This document shows, piece after piece, positions 35,909 through 42,713 of a DNA stretch of 64,000 nucleotides. Source of the DNA: Candidatus Kuenenia stuttgartensis. Its GTDB lineage: Bacteria > Planctomycetota > Planctomycetia > Planctomycetales > Planctomycetaceae. Position 1 is the stretch's first letter. Every line of letters begins with the position of its first letter. The DNA lies in assembly GCA_945861865.1 (NCBI GenBank), contig CAMAWN010000005.1, positions 1 to 64,000 on the forward strand, written 5' to 3'. The position numbers were made by a program, and so were the translations under genes. Under the pieces are notes generated by a model. That model saw only the letters and a list, made by a program, of their open reading frames with translations, was not told the origin of the DNA and did not search any database.

Positions 35909-36529
35909 TTGTCCACCGATCGTTGGCTCGCAGCTTTGGCGTGTTCACTGCTGATGGCGTCCACCGCAAACGCCCAAGTGCTCAGCGGAGTGATGACTGT
36001 GACCGGCGCCGAAATGCACTGATGAGCGGGTGTGGCGCGAGATGCCACAGCACGTCTGTATGACGTGGACGCGGATACGATTGCTTTCAAAAGATTCAAC
36101 AAGACCGGCAAGTACGACATCGGCACGGTGACGTTTCGAGCCAAAACGGGAAAATTGATCGACCTCAACAAACTGCACGAGAGCGTTTGGGCTACTCGGC
36201 TTTCGGGGGGAACCAGCAGTGGGCTAGTAAGCCTCGAAGTGACTGCGGCGGGAACTATCGTTGTCGGTGACAAGGAGATGACTCTCAAAGTCGTCGATGC
36301 GGAGCCTGAATTCGTGCTGGCGCAAAACTCGGAGGCCGATTTCAAGAAAGCTTTCGATGAATTGCGAGCCGCCTTGGAACGAGGCGAGAAAGTCACCAGC
36401 GTCAGTGGGCGACTCGACGGTTGGTCCGGACGGTGGCCCGAAATGTTGAAGAAGCTCCCGCCCAAACCACGCCGGATTCTGGTGACGCGTTTTGAAGTGG
36501 CCAAGAACTCGGAAACGAAAGATCCATGA
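35909..36529 (+). CDS. Secreted HMA-like selenoprotein with Sec-Sec motif
   Basis: From TTG 35909 (AAGGGG eight bases upstream) a 206-residue protein is read through TGA TGA at 36020-36025, giving Sec38-Sec39. A signal peptide (WLAALACSLLMASTANA) is followed by VMTVTGAEMHUUAG, which aligns with the heavy-metal-associated (HMA) start 'TVTGAEMHC', with the ligand pair as Sec-Sec. The rest to about residue 135 is compatible with a beta-alpha-beta HMA-like fold (VSLEVTAAGTIV), then a charged helical tail. The downstream frame has no other ribosome site. It is coupled to the next gene by ATGA overlap. Likely a periplasmic soft-metal carrier. Confidence 0.75.
36031..36049 (+). promoter_or_regulatory. 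SECIS-like hairpin of the Sec-Sec protein
   Basis: 6-bp stem TGTGGC/GCCACA, loop GCGAGAT beginning with G. The loop starts 12-15 nt after the two TGAs, somewhat close but within reach. Confidence 0.5.
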
Positions 36530-36858
36530 AACCCATCAACGAACAGAAACGAACGACTGGGAATCGAGCCGTCAGCGCGCTGGGCGCGTTGTTCGGTACG
36601 GCGGCGATTGTGCCCAACTGAACTGCCGCCGCGATTCTTTCCTTGCTCGGGTTAGCAGGGAGTTCAGCCGCAGCGGTCGTCAGTTGGTTGTCGCCAGTTT
36701 TCATAGGGCTGACAGCGGTGCTGTTGGGGCGCGCACACTATGTGCTTTACGTTCTCAACCGCGGCAACCGCGTATCGACCGTCATCACCTGGCTGACGAC
36801 GGCTTTGGTCATTGGTTTTTGGACATGGAAATGGATGAAGTCAACCGGCGCCTGCTAG
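36526..36858 (+). CDS. MerT-like membrane selenoprotein
   Basis: ATG 36526 overlaps the previous stop. Reading through TGA 36619-36621 gives 110 residues with Sec32. Three hydrophobic helices are visible: ALGALFGTAAIVPNUTAAAI, WLSPVFIGLTAVLLG and TVITWLTTALVIGFW. In MerT mercuric-ion transporters the first helix carries a Cys-Cys pair; here Asn-Sec occupies that place. The final residue is cysteine. The gene overlaps the start of the PLP-enzyme gene by 34 bases. The role is inferred: inner-membrane soft-metal transport with the neighbouring HMA proteins. Confidence 0.75.
36641..36660 (+). promoter_or_regulatory. SECIS-like hairpin of the MerT-like gene
   Basis: 7-bp stem CCTTGCT/AGCAGGG (one G-T pair), loop CGGGTT with G second. 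The loop starts 27 nt after the TGA. Confidence 0.65.
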
Positions 36859-38060
36859 AAATCGTTCGCCGCCACGGCACGCCGACCTACGCCTTCGACA
36901 TTCGGCGGTTACGGGCGCAGGTCGAGAAGCTGCGCACCCATTTGCCGCCCGCAATCGAGATCTTGTACTCGCTGAAGGCCAACGCTTCGCTCGGCATTTG
37001 TGATGTGCTGAGGGATTGCGGCATCGGTGCTGACGTCGCCTCCGCCGGAGAATTGGCGACGGCTGTCGAAGCGGGCTTCCCGTCTCAGCGGATTTTCGTG
37101 GCTGGCCCGTTCAAACTTCCGGAAACACTCGCTCAACTGCGTGACTTGCCCGCAGCCGTCATCTCGGTGGATTCGCCGAGCGAACTGCAAATGCTTGCAG
37201 AACATCGCTTGCCCAACCCAATCGTGTTGCGGTTGCGACCCGACTTCGGTTCGCAAGCGGTTGTCGCGGCGGGACACGAGTCGCGGTTTGGCTTTGTCGG
37301 CGAAGATGTCTCCTCGTGCCGAACGCTGGTGAATTCGCGAGCGGTCAACGTCATCGGCTTCCATGTTTTTTCCGGTTCGCAATATCTGAACGCCGAAGGG
37401 ATCGTTGCACATTTGCGCGGCGCGTTGGCGATCTCGCTCCGAGCGGCTGACACTTTGGGGATCACACCCACGCTGCTGAATCTCGGCGGCGGATTCGGCA
37501 TTCCGTACGCATCGACGGCCGGCGAGTTGGATCTGGGAACCATTGGCGAAGAATTGGCGACGCTGACCCAGCGAGTGCCGACGACGCGGATTGTGCTTGA
37601 GCTCGGCCGATATTTGGTGGCACAGGCTGGCTGGTATTTGACATCCGTGCTCGGCCATCAGACCTTTCAAGGCCGGTCAGCCGTGGTGGTCGATGGCGGA
37701 ACTCACCAGCGCGCTGACATGTGCGGTCTTTGTCTGCGCACGAAGGCCAGTCCGCCCCTCGTCTTGGACGCATCAACTTCTGCGGTCACGCCCACCGACG
37801 TGCTCGGTTGCTTGAGCCTGCCGGCCGATGTGCTCACCGAATCTAGCCTGTTGCCGCGTCTCGAACCGGGAAACGTATTGGCGTTCGCCAACGCTGGTGC
37901 GTATGGCCTGTGGTCATCTCCGGCCATGTTCCACGGCAGCCCTTTGCCGGCCGAGGTGGCGTTCGACGGATCAGAAATTCAATTGATGCGCGAACAGCGA
38001 CCGGCGCGAAGTATTCTGGATGATCAACGACACGTGGTTGTGCGAGGTCATGATGCGTGA
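36825..38060 (+). CDS. Fold-III PLP-dependent decarboxylase
   Basis: A 411-residue enzyme of the alanine racemase-fold decarboxylases (diaminopimelate, ornithine and carboxynorspermidine type). The PLP lysine is Lys51 in ILYSLKANAS; GGGFGIPY binds the phosphate; the active-site Cys and Asp of the second subunit are in LGCLSLPADVL; and NAGAYGLWSS is the usual closing motif. ATG 36825 fits family start; ATG 36831 is possible. The gene overlaps both neighbours in the selenoprotein operon, so it is coordinately translated. The substrate is likely a basic or beta-amino acid derivative for a small molecule made by this operon. Confidence 0.85.
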   Translation: MEMDEVNRRLLEIVRRHGTPTYAFDIRRLRAQVEKLRTHLPPAIEILYSLKANASLGICDVLRDCGIGADVASAGELATAVEAGFPSQRIFVAGPFKLPETLAQLRDLPAAVISVDSPSELQMLAEHRLPNPIVLRLRPDFGSQAVVAAGHESRFGFVGEDVSSCRTLVNSRAVNVIGFHVFSGSQYLNAEGIVAHLRGALAISLRAADTLGITPTLLNLGGGFGIPYASTAGELDLGTIGEELATLTQRVPTTRIVLELGRYLVAQAGWYLTSVLGHQTFQGRSAVVVDGGTHQRADMCGLCLRTKASPPLVLDASTSAVTPTDVLGCLSLPADVLTESSLLPRLEPGNVLAFANAGAYGLWSSPAMFHGSPLPAEVAFDGSEIQLMREQRPARSILDDQRHVVVRGHDA

Positions 38061-38952
38061 ATTCTTGGTTTCGGTTTTATTCATTTTTTTGTGCATCGAG
38101 TTGACGGCCATGGGCCGGTCGGCAATGGCGAATGAACCGGCTACCGCGCCGCCCAAGATTGAAGTCTTGACGAACTCGATCGGTATGAAGCTGGCCCGCA
38201 TCCCGGCGGGGAAGTTCGTGATGGGGTCGCCGCGCACTGAACCAGAACGAGTTCGCGGAGAAGTGTCGCACGAAGTGACCATCAGTCAGCCATATTTCTT
38301 GGGCGTGTACGAAGTGACTCAAGCGGAGTTCGCCAAGATCATGGGTGGCCAAATCCAATCGACCTTTGGGAACAACAATGGCGGCGGACCAGATCACCCG
38401 ATGGAAAATCTGGAGTGGGCACAGGCCGCTGAGTTTTGCCGGAAGCTGTCGACACAGCCTGATGAACTCAGCGCCGGTCGCAAATATCGCCTGCCGACGG
38501 AAGCTCAATGGGAATATGCCTGCCGCGCCGGAACTGCCACGGCGTTTCATGGCGGCGCGTCGCTTTCATCGCTCAAGGCCAACTGCAACGGAAAGTCACC
38601 CTACGGCGATGCGGAGCCGGGACCGTATTTGCGACACACGGCCAAGGTCGGTTCGTATCCGGCGAATGCGTTCGGCCTGTATGACATGCACGGTAATGTC
38701 TCTGAGTGGTGCGCCGACTGGTACGCCCCGGAAGCCTACGATGAGAACGCCCAGATAGACCCGCGCGGTCCGCCGGTGGGGACGTTCCCGGACGACTTCG
38801 GCAATTTCTATTTGGTGGTCCGCGGCGGGTCGTGGCTGGATGATGCTCGTGCGTGTCGTTCGGCGTATCGGCAGCGAGCGATGCACAAAAACCGTTATCC
38901 TTGGATCGGCTTCCGCGTCGCGTGCGACGTCGACACGAAACAGTTGAAGTAG
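38050..38952 (+). CDS. Secreted FGE-sulfatase domain protein
   Basis: About 300 residues: an N-terminal signal (LVSVLFIFLCIELTAMG region) followed by an FGE-sulfatase domain with LARIPAGKFVMGS, YEVTQAEFAKIM, YRLPTEAQWEYACRAG, LYDMHGNVSEWCADW and VVRGGSWLDDARACRSAYR. True formylglycine-generating enzymes have two copper-binding cysteines in the last segment; only one is here, so it is probably not FGE in the strict sense. It is not SenA, which lacks a signal peptide and has a DinB domain. ATG 38050 is preceded by GAGG; it overlaps the PLP gene stop. Inference: exported tailoring or binding protein. Confidence 0.8.
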   Translation: MMREFLVSVLFIFLCIELTAMGRSAMANEPATAPPKIEVLTNSIGMKLARIPAGKFVMGSPRTEPERVRGEVSHEVTISQPYFLGVYEVTQAEFAKIMGGQIQSTFGNNNGGGPDHPMENLEWAQAAEFCRKLSTQPDELSAGRKYRLPTEAQWEYACRAGTATAFHGGASLSSLKANCNGKSPYGDAEPGPYLRHTAKVGSYPANAFGLYDMHGNVSEWCADWYAPEAYDENAQIDPRGPPVGTFPDDFGNFYLVVRGGSWLDDARACRSAYRQRAMHKNRYPWIGFRVACDVDTKQLK

Positions 38953-39008
38953 ACCGCTCACGTCGCAGGACTCTCCGAGTCGATCTACTTTGTGAGGGAG
39001 TTGACATC

Positions 39009-39347
39009 GTGAACCTCGCAACAACACGACGGATTGGTATTGCTCTGTTCGTGGCGGTGTCGTTTTCCGGATGCGGACGTTCTTCCGCACCCGAGACGCC
39101 GACGACGGCCGGCACCGAAACGGTGATGTTCCATGTGAAGGATATGGGCAAGCGATTGGCCTTGATGTGAGAAGATTGACCCAATCGGGTGAAAGAGGCC
39201 CTGGTAGGGCTTCCTGGCGTTGAGTTGGTCCGCGACGAATGGGACCATGATCTGTTGACGGTGACCTTCGACCGGCAGCAGATGACGGTGGAAAAGCTGC
39301 ACGCAAGAATCGTCCAAGAAGGCTTTGAAGCGGACGTGAAGAAGTAA
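39009..39347 (+). CDS. HMA-domain lipoprotein selenoprotein with Sec-x-x-Sec
   Basis: GTG 39009 has GAGGGAG eight bases upstream. The 112-residue product has a lipoprotein signal (VAVSFSGC, lipid-Cys about residue 22) and a linker, then VMFHVKDMGKRLALMUEDU. TGA 39168-39170 and 39177-39179 give Sec54 and Sec57 in the metal-binding loop that is Cys-x-x-Cys in MerP/CopZ/Atox1. The rest (PNRVKEALVGLPGVELV, then VTFDRQQMTVEKL) is a standard HMA fold to TAA 39345. Two in-frame TGAs at exactly the ligand positions are strong evidence against decay. It would be a membrane-anchored periplasmic metal-binding protein with a diselenol site. Confidence 0.85.
39195..39213 (+). promoter_or_regulatory. SECIS-like hairpin of the Sec-x-x-Sec lipoprotein
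   Basis: 8-bp stem GAGGCCCT/AGGGCTTC (one G-T pair), loop GGT. The loop starts 24 nt after the second TGA and 33 nt after the first, so one element could serve both. Confidence 0.65.
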
Positions 39348-39380
39348 TCGTTGAATCCCACGAAACCCTGGAGTCATTCC

Positions 39381-40088
39381 ATGTCGAGCGATCTTGATCG
39401 CCCCTCGTTACCCGTCGCCAATTGCTGAACGACGAAAGCCATGCCGTTGCCGGGCGCAACGACGACACCTTCGAAACCTGCGTCCAATCGCGTTGAATTG
39501 ATCGCCAAGATCGGCACGATCGTCTCGGCGCTCATGGCGTCGAGCTGTTGCTGGCTGCCGGTCCTGCTGTTGGCGGTTGGCGTCTCTGGCGCGGGGATCG
39601 CTTCGACCTTGGAAGCCTATCGGCCGCTCTTCATGGTCGTGACGTTCAGCTTCCTCGGCATGGCGTTTTACTTCACCTACCGGCCACGGCGCGCGGCCAA
39701 CGCAACGGTCGATTGTTGCACACCGTCCACCGGCAAGCGGCGGTTCAACTTGATGGCGTTCAACAAAGTCATGTTGTGGACCGTCACGGTGATGGCTGTC
39801 GTGTTTCTCTTCTGTCCGCAGTTCGTGACCGGGTTGATCGGCACGGGCAGCGACAAGATCACTGCGGACATGACTTGCACCGAAATCAAAATCGTCGGCA
39901 TGACGTGTTATGGCTGAGCGGCCAAGGCCGCAGCGGCCCTGCATCAAGCACCGGGTGTGCTTGCCGTTGAAATTGATTATGAAAAGCGTCTCGCCAAGAT
40001 CGGCACTCCGCGCGACAAAGTTGTGCCGCGAGACGAACTGATCGAATCGCTCAAGTCGATCAGGTATCGCGGCGAGTTCGTGAAATAA
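39381..40088 (+). CDS. MerT-MerP (MerTP-like) fusion selenoprotein
   Basis: ATG 39381 (GGAG seven bases upstream) gives 235 residues, reading TGA 39426-39428 as Sec16 (ANCUTTKA) and TGA 39915-39917 as Sec179. Residues about 45-165 are MerT-like: helix 1 carries the mercury-binding SSCCWLP pair, followed by two more helices and a loop with another CC. Residues 168-235 are an HMA (MerP-like) domain whose loop is GMTCYGU, a Cys-x-x-Sec. The later ATG 39441 is less likely: it has no ribosome site and lies 10 bases into the hairpin after the first TGA. Mercury or other soft-metal uptake into the cytosol is inferred from family. Confidence 0.85.
39445..39461 (+). promoter_or_regulatory. SECIS-like hairpin of MerTP (first TGA)
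   Basis: 6-bp stem CGTTGC/GCAACG, loop CGGGC. The loop starts 23 nt after TGA 39426-39428. It supports the upstream start and a genuine Sec16. Confidence 0.6.
39945..39963 (+). promoter_or_regulatory. SECIS-like hairpin of MerTP (second TGA)
   Basis: 7-bp perfect stem CAAGCAC/GTGCTTG, loop CGGGT, nearly the same loop as at the first TGA. The loop starts 35 nt after TGA 39915-39917. Confidence 0.6.
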
Positions 40089-40103
40089 ACCCGGCGCGAC
40101 GCG

Positions 40104-41219
40104 CTACGGCTTACCAACGGGGCGTTCTGCGAGCAGTGTGTCGACCGCTTTGTCCAATTCATCGCCCTTCACATCCTTGAACCGGATCACTCCGCGAGCA
40201 TCGAGGACATAGATGGCGGGGCGTTCGGTGACGTCCCATTTCGTCTGGATTGGCCCGTCCGGGCTGCCTTGGTCCCACCAGCTTCGCCAGGTGATTTCTT
40301 CTTTTGCGAGCGTCTTCTTCAGTTCGTCACGGTCTTCGTCGCTGTTGATGCCGAGAAGGACAAATCGCTTTTCTTGATCTTGCAGACGTTTCACGAGCGA
40401 CCGCTCGTGCGGGTACATCTCCCGGCAGGGGCCTCACCAATGCCCCCAGAAGCTGAGCACCACAACCTTGCCGCGATGTTCGCTCAGCTTGAACGTTTTT
40501 CCGAAGAGGTCTTCGCCGACGATCTCCGGAGCGACTCGGCCGATCGACAAGTGGCGGATTCGAAAGAGGGCCTTCTCGGCAATTTCGCCCAACGTGCCAT
40601 CGGAGGTCGGTACGTCGGCAAACGACTTGAGCATCAGTTCGTAATGTCGTTCGCGTTTCTTTTCCAACGGCTCCCGATCGAGCGACTTCAGGTGCTTGCC
40701 GTACTCAGCGCCGTAGAACTGCAACACGCGATCGGCCGACTCCGGTTCTTTTTTCAATTGGTCAACGACGCTCGCCTGTTGGTCGAGCAAAAATGCCAAC
40801 TGCCGACAGGCTTGGCCGCGCACTTTGTCGTGCTTGCTCGTTTCCATCGCCGTGCGCAACAACTTTTCTGCACCCAGAGCGGGAGTCCGCGCAACGTGCC
40901 GGCAAGCCGCTGCGAATTGTTCGTTGTTGAGATGATCGCGTTCGAGTATTTCCAAAGCGCGAGTCGCTTCGGGGCGGATGCGGAGTTTCGTCAGCACCCA
41001 GACCAACGCATCGATCGCGACTGGATCGCCGGCATGATTGCCCGCAAGGTCGAGAAATCGCGCGGCCAACTCTGGAGCCGTTGCGCCTCCTTCGTATTCG
41101 TCGAGCAGCTTCTGATATCGAGCGGCTGGTGCAGTCGTCTCTTTCTGCGACGCATTCGCCGGGTCGACGCAGAAAAGAATCAGCATCAAGCTCAAGCCGT
41201 CGATGATTTTCGATGACAT
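40104..41219 (-). CDS. TlpA-like thioredoxin selenoprotein with WUGPC active site
   Basis: Reading TGA 40434-40436 as Sec262 joins two halves into 371 residues. ATG 41219 (AAGGG seven bases upstream) starts a signal peptide (LSLMLILFCVDPANA), then about 190 residues of alpha-helical repeats, then a TlpA/AhpC-TSA-type thioredoxin fold: LGEDLFGKTFKLSEHRGK and VVVLSFWGHWUGPCREMYP. The normal WCGPC of thioredoxins is WUGPC, with Cys265 resolving. The C-terminal part continues VLLGINSDEDRDEL and ends RPAIYVLD...VIRFKDV as in TlpA. It is convergent with the MerTP gene, 15 bases apart, and follows a diheme cytochrome gene by 31 bases on its own strand. Likely a periplasmic reductant for the Sec or Cys metal proteins. 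Confidence 0.88.
40392..40409 (-). promoter_or_regulatory. SECIS-like hairpin of the TlpA-like selenoprotein
   Basis: Perfect 7-bp stem CACGAGC/GCTCGTG on the minus strand with loop GGTC, matching the GGUC core known from the E. coli formate dehydrogenase SECIS. The loop starts 32 nt after the TGA. Confidence 0.75.
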
Positions 41220-41250
41220 GTTCTGCCCTTTCAGCGGTTCGACCCCGGCG

Positions 41251-42549
41251 TCACTTCGCAGACTTGAGTCGCACAAACGGATCCGAAAACTTCGGGTCGG
41301 AAATCAGCGTCCCGTCGGTGAGCGTTTTCATGAAGGCGACCAGCGCCGCTTTTTGTTCAACGGTCAGTTGGAATCCCAAAGTGGCTCCCTTGACCGGCTG
41401 TTCGCCGAATGCCAAGCCGAGATTCTCGTGAGGATGAACGCCGCGACTGTAATGTTCGACGACTTCGTCCAAGGTTTTGAATCGCCCGTCGTGCATGTAC
41501 GGCGCGGTGAGCGCGATGTTCCGTAACGACGACGCTTTGAACTTGCCGTCGTTGGACGGCGTGAACGGGTCGTTCGACGGTCGGTCCAGCGTCCCCAGTC
41601 CTTGATCCTTGGATTTCAAGTCGAGCCCGTTGTTGAATGCTTTGGGCATGCCGAACGTCGGCGGGATGTGACAATGCGCGCAGCCCATTTCGGCGACTCC
41701 ACCAATGCCGTCGATGAACAGTGACTTGCCGAGATTCTCCTGGTCCGTGAATTTGTCAAACGGGACCGAGTAATTTCCGCCGGCGGCGTCCGCAGCGTGA
41801 TCAAACTTGGCATTCCATGCGACCATGCTGCGCAGGAATTGAGCGACGGCTTTGGCAAGACGGTCGCTGGTTACTTCGGGAGAGCCGAACGCGGCGGCGA
41901 AGAATGGCGGGTAATACGGAAGCTTTTGAAGCTTGGTTTCCAGATCGCTCAAGTCCATGCCCATTTCGATGCGGTCCTGAATCGGCATGAGCACCTGCGC
42001 CTCCAGAGTCGCGGCTCGTTCGTCCCAGAAGAACCCCGGCCGTGCTCCATTGAAATTCGTGAACCGCAGGTTTGCCAATCCCATCGAATTGCGAGAGGTG
42101 CGGCCCCTTTCGAAGCCCACGCTGAATGGTTTCGGATCGGAGAAGCCGGCTCGCTGATCATGACACGCAGCGCACGACACGGTGTTGTTGCGTGAGAGGT
42201 GAGTGTCGTGGAACAACACCCTGCCCAACTCCGCACCCGCGTTGGTCAACACGTTTTGCTCGGTCGAGTTATCGCTCTGTGCGAACTCCGCCGCAGCAAC
42301 ATGCTTGGGGAGTCGAACCGACGTGTAGTCATCCGACCGTTGCGGCAGCAGCGGCACATCGACACCGCCGAACGCCTCGCGCAGAGCGGTTCGCTCGTGA
42401 TTGTTGAGAGTGCCGTCCTGATCCGCGTCAAATCGGCTCAGCAGAGCGTCGCGACGAAACATTTTAACGGACAGTGCCGGCTCCTCAGCCAAGACACTCA
42501 GCGCGAGCAAGCAGATCGCAAAAACAAGGCTTGTTCGGAGTCTGGACAT
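41251..42549 (-). CDS. Diheme cytochrome c peroxidase/MauG-family protein
   Basis: A 432-residue secreted protein (signal SLVFAICLLALSVLAEE). Two c-type heme sites are seen: SCAACHDQ (residues about 130) and MGCAHCHIPP (about 300). An EF-hand-like FDADQDGTLNNHE lies at about residue 40. These match MauG/CcpA-type diheme peroxidases, which reduce peroxides or modify proteins. It shares a strand with the Sec TlpA gene 31 bases downstream, so the two probably form an operon. That suggests electron exchange in the periplasm. The normal reductive partner is not identified. Confidence 0.85.
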   Translation of the reverse strand: MSRLRTSLVFAICLLALSVLAEEPALSVKMFRRDALLSRFDADQDGTLNNHERTALREAFGGVDVPLLPQRSDDYTSVRLPKHVAAAEFAQSDNSTEQNVLTNAGAELGRVLFHDTHLSRNNTVSCAACHDQRAGFSDPKPFSVGFERGRTSRNSMGLANLRFTNFNGARPGFFWDERAATLEAQVLMPIQDRIEMGMDLSDLETKLQKLPYYPPFFAAAFGSPEVTSDRLAKAVAQFLRSMVAWNAKFDHAADAAGGNYSVPFDKFTDQENLGKSLFIDGIGGVAEMGCAHCHIPPTFGMPKAFNNGLDLKSKDQGLGTLDRPSNDPFTPSNDGKFKASSLRNIALTAPYMHDGRFKTLDEVVEHYSRGVHPHENLGLAFGEQPVKGATLGFQLTVEQKAALVAFMKTLTDGTLISDPKFSDPFVRLKSAK

Positions 42550-42591
42550 GCTCGCCTTTTATCACGCGGGGCGGACGCCTGAAAGCAGTCG

Positions 42592-42688
42592 CGACAGAAT
42601 CATGAAAACCAAATCCGCTCTCGATTCCGGGCTGTTGCCTGGAATTCTCCCGTCGGTTTGCATCATTCTGTGAAACATGATTCTGTCG
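42592..42688. repeat. Perfect 13-bp inverted repeat in divergent promoter region
   Basis: CGACAGAATCATG (42592-42604) is perfectly complementary to CATGATTCTGTCG (42676-42688), spaced by 71 bases. It lies between the cytochrome gene (leftward) and senB (rightward). Either a spaced operator or a large hairpin; nothing else is visible in the 164-base gap. Confidence 0.6.
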
Positions 42689-42713
42689 TTCCCTTCAGCC
42701 AAGATCGAGAACC

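Noticed and set aside
36492-36824. A longer reading of the PLP enzyme starting near 36492
   Set aside because: This 5' part is out of frame with, and overlaps, the MerT-like gene, whose helices are better supported. The enzyme begins near 36825.
38050-38952. FGE-domain gene as SenA (selenoneine synthase)
   Set aside because: It has a signal peptide and lacks the DinB-type domain, so it is not SenA.
39441-39917. MerT-like protein from ATG 39441 to TGA 39915 as complete gene
   Set aside because: It omits a start with a ribosome site at 39381 and half of the MerP-like domain beyond the TGA.
33729-41219. Alternative explanation: UGA reassigned to Trp or Gly genome-wide
   Set aside because: TGA is used as a normal stop for many genes in the window, for example at 3369, 4746 and 8829, and the internal TGAs cluster only in Cys-type metal and redox proteins.
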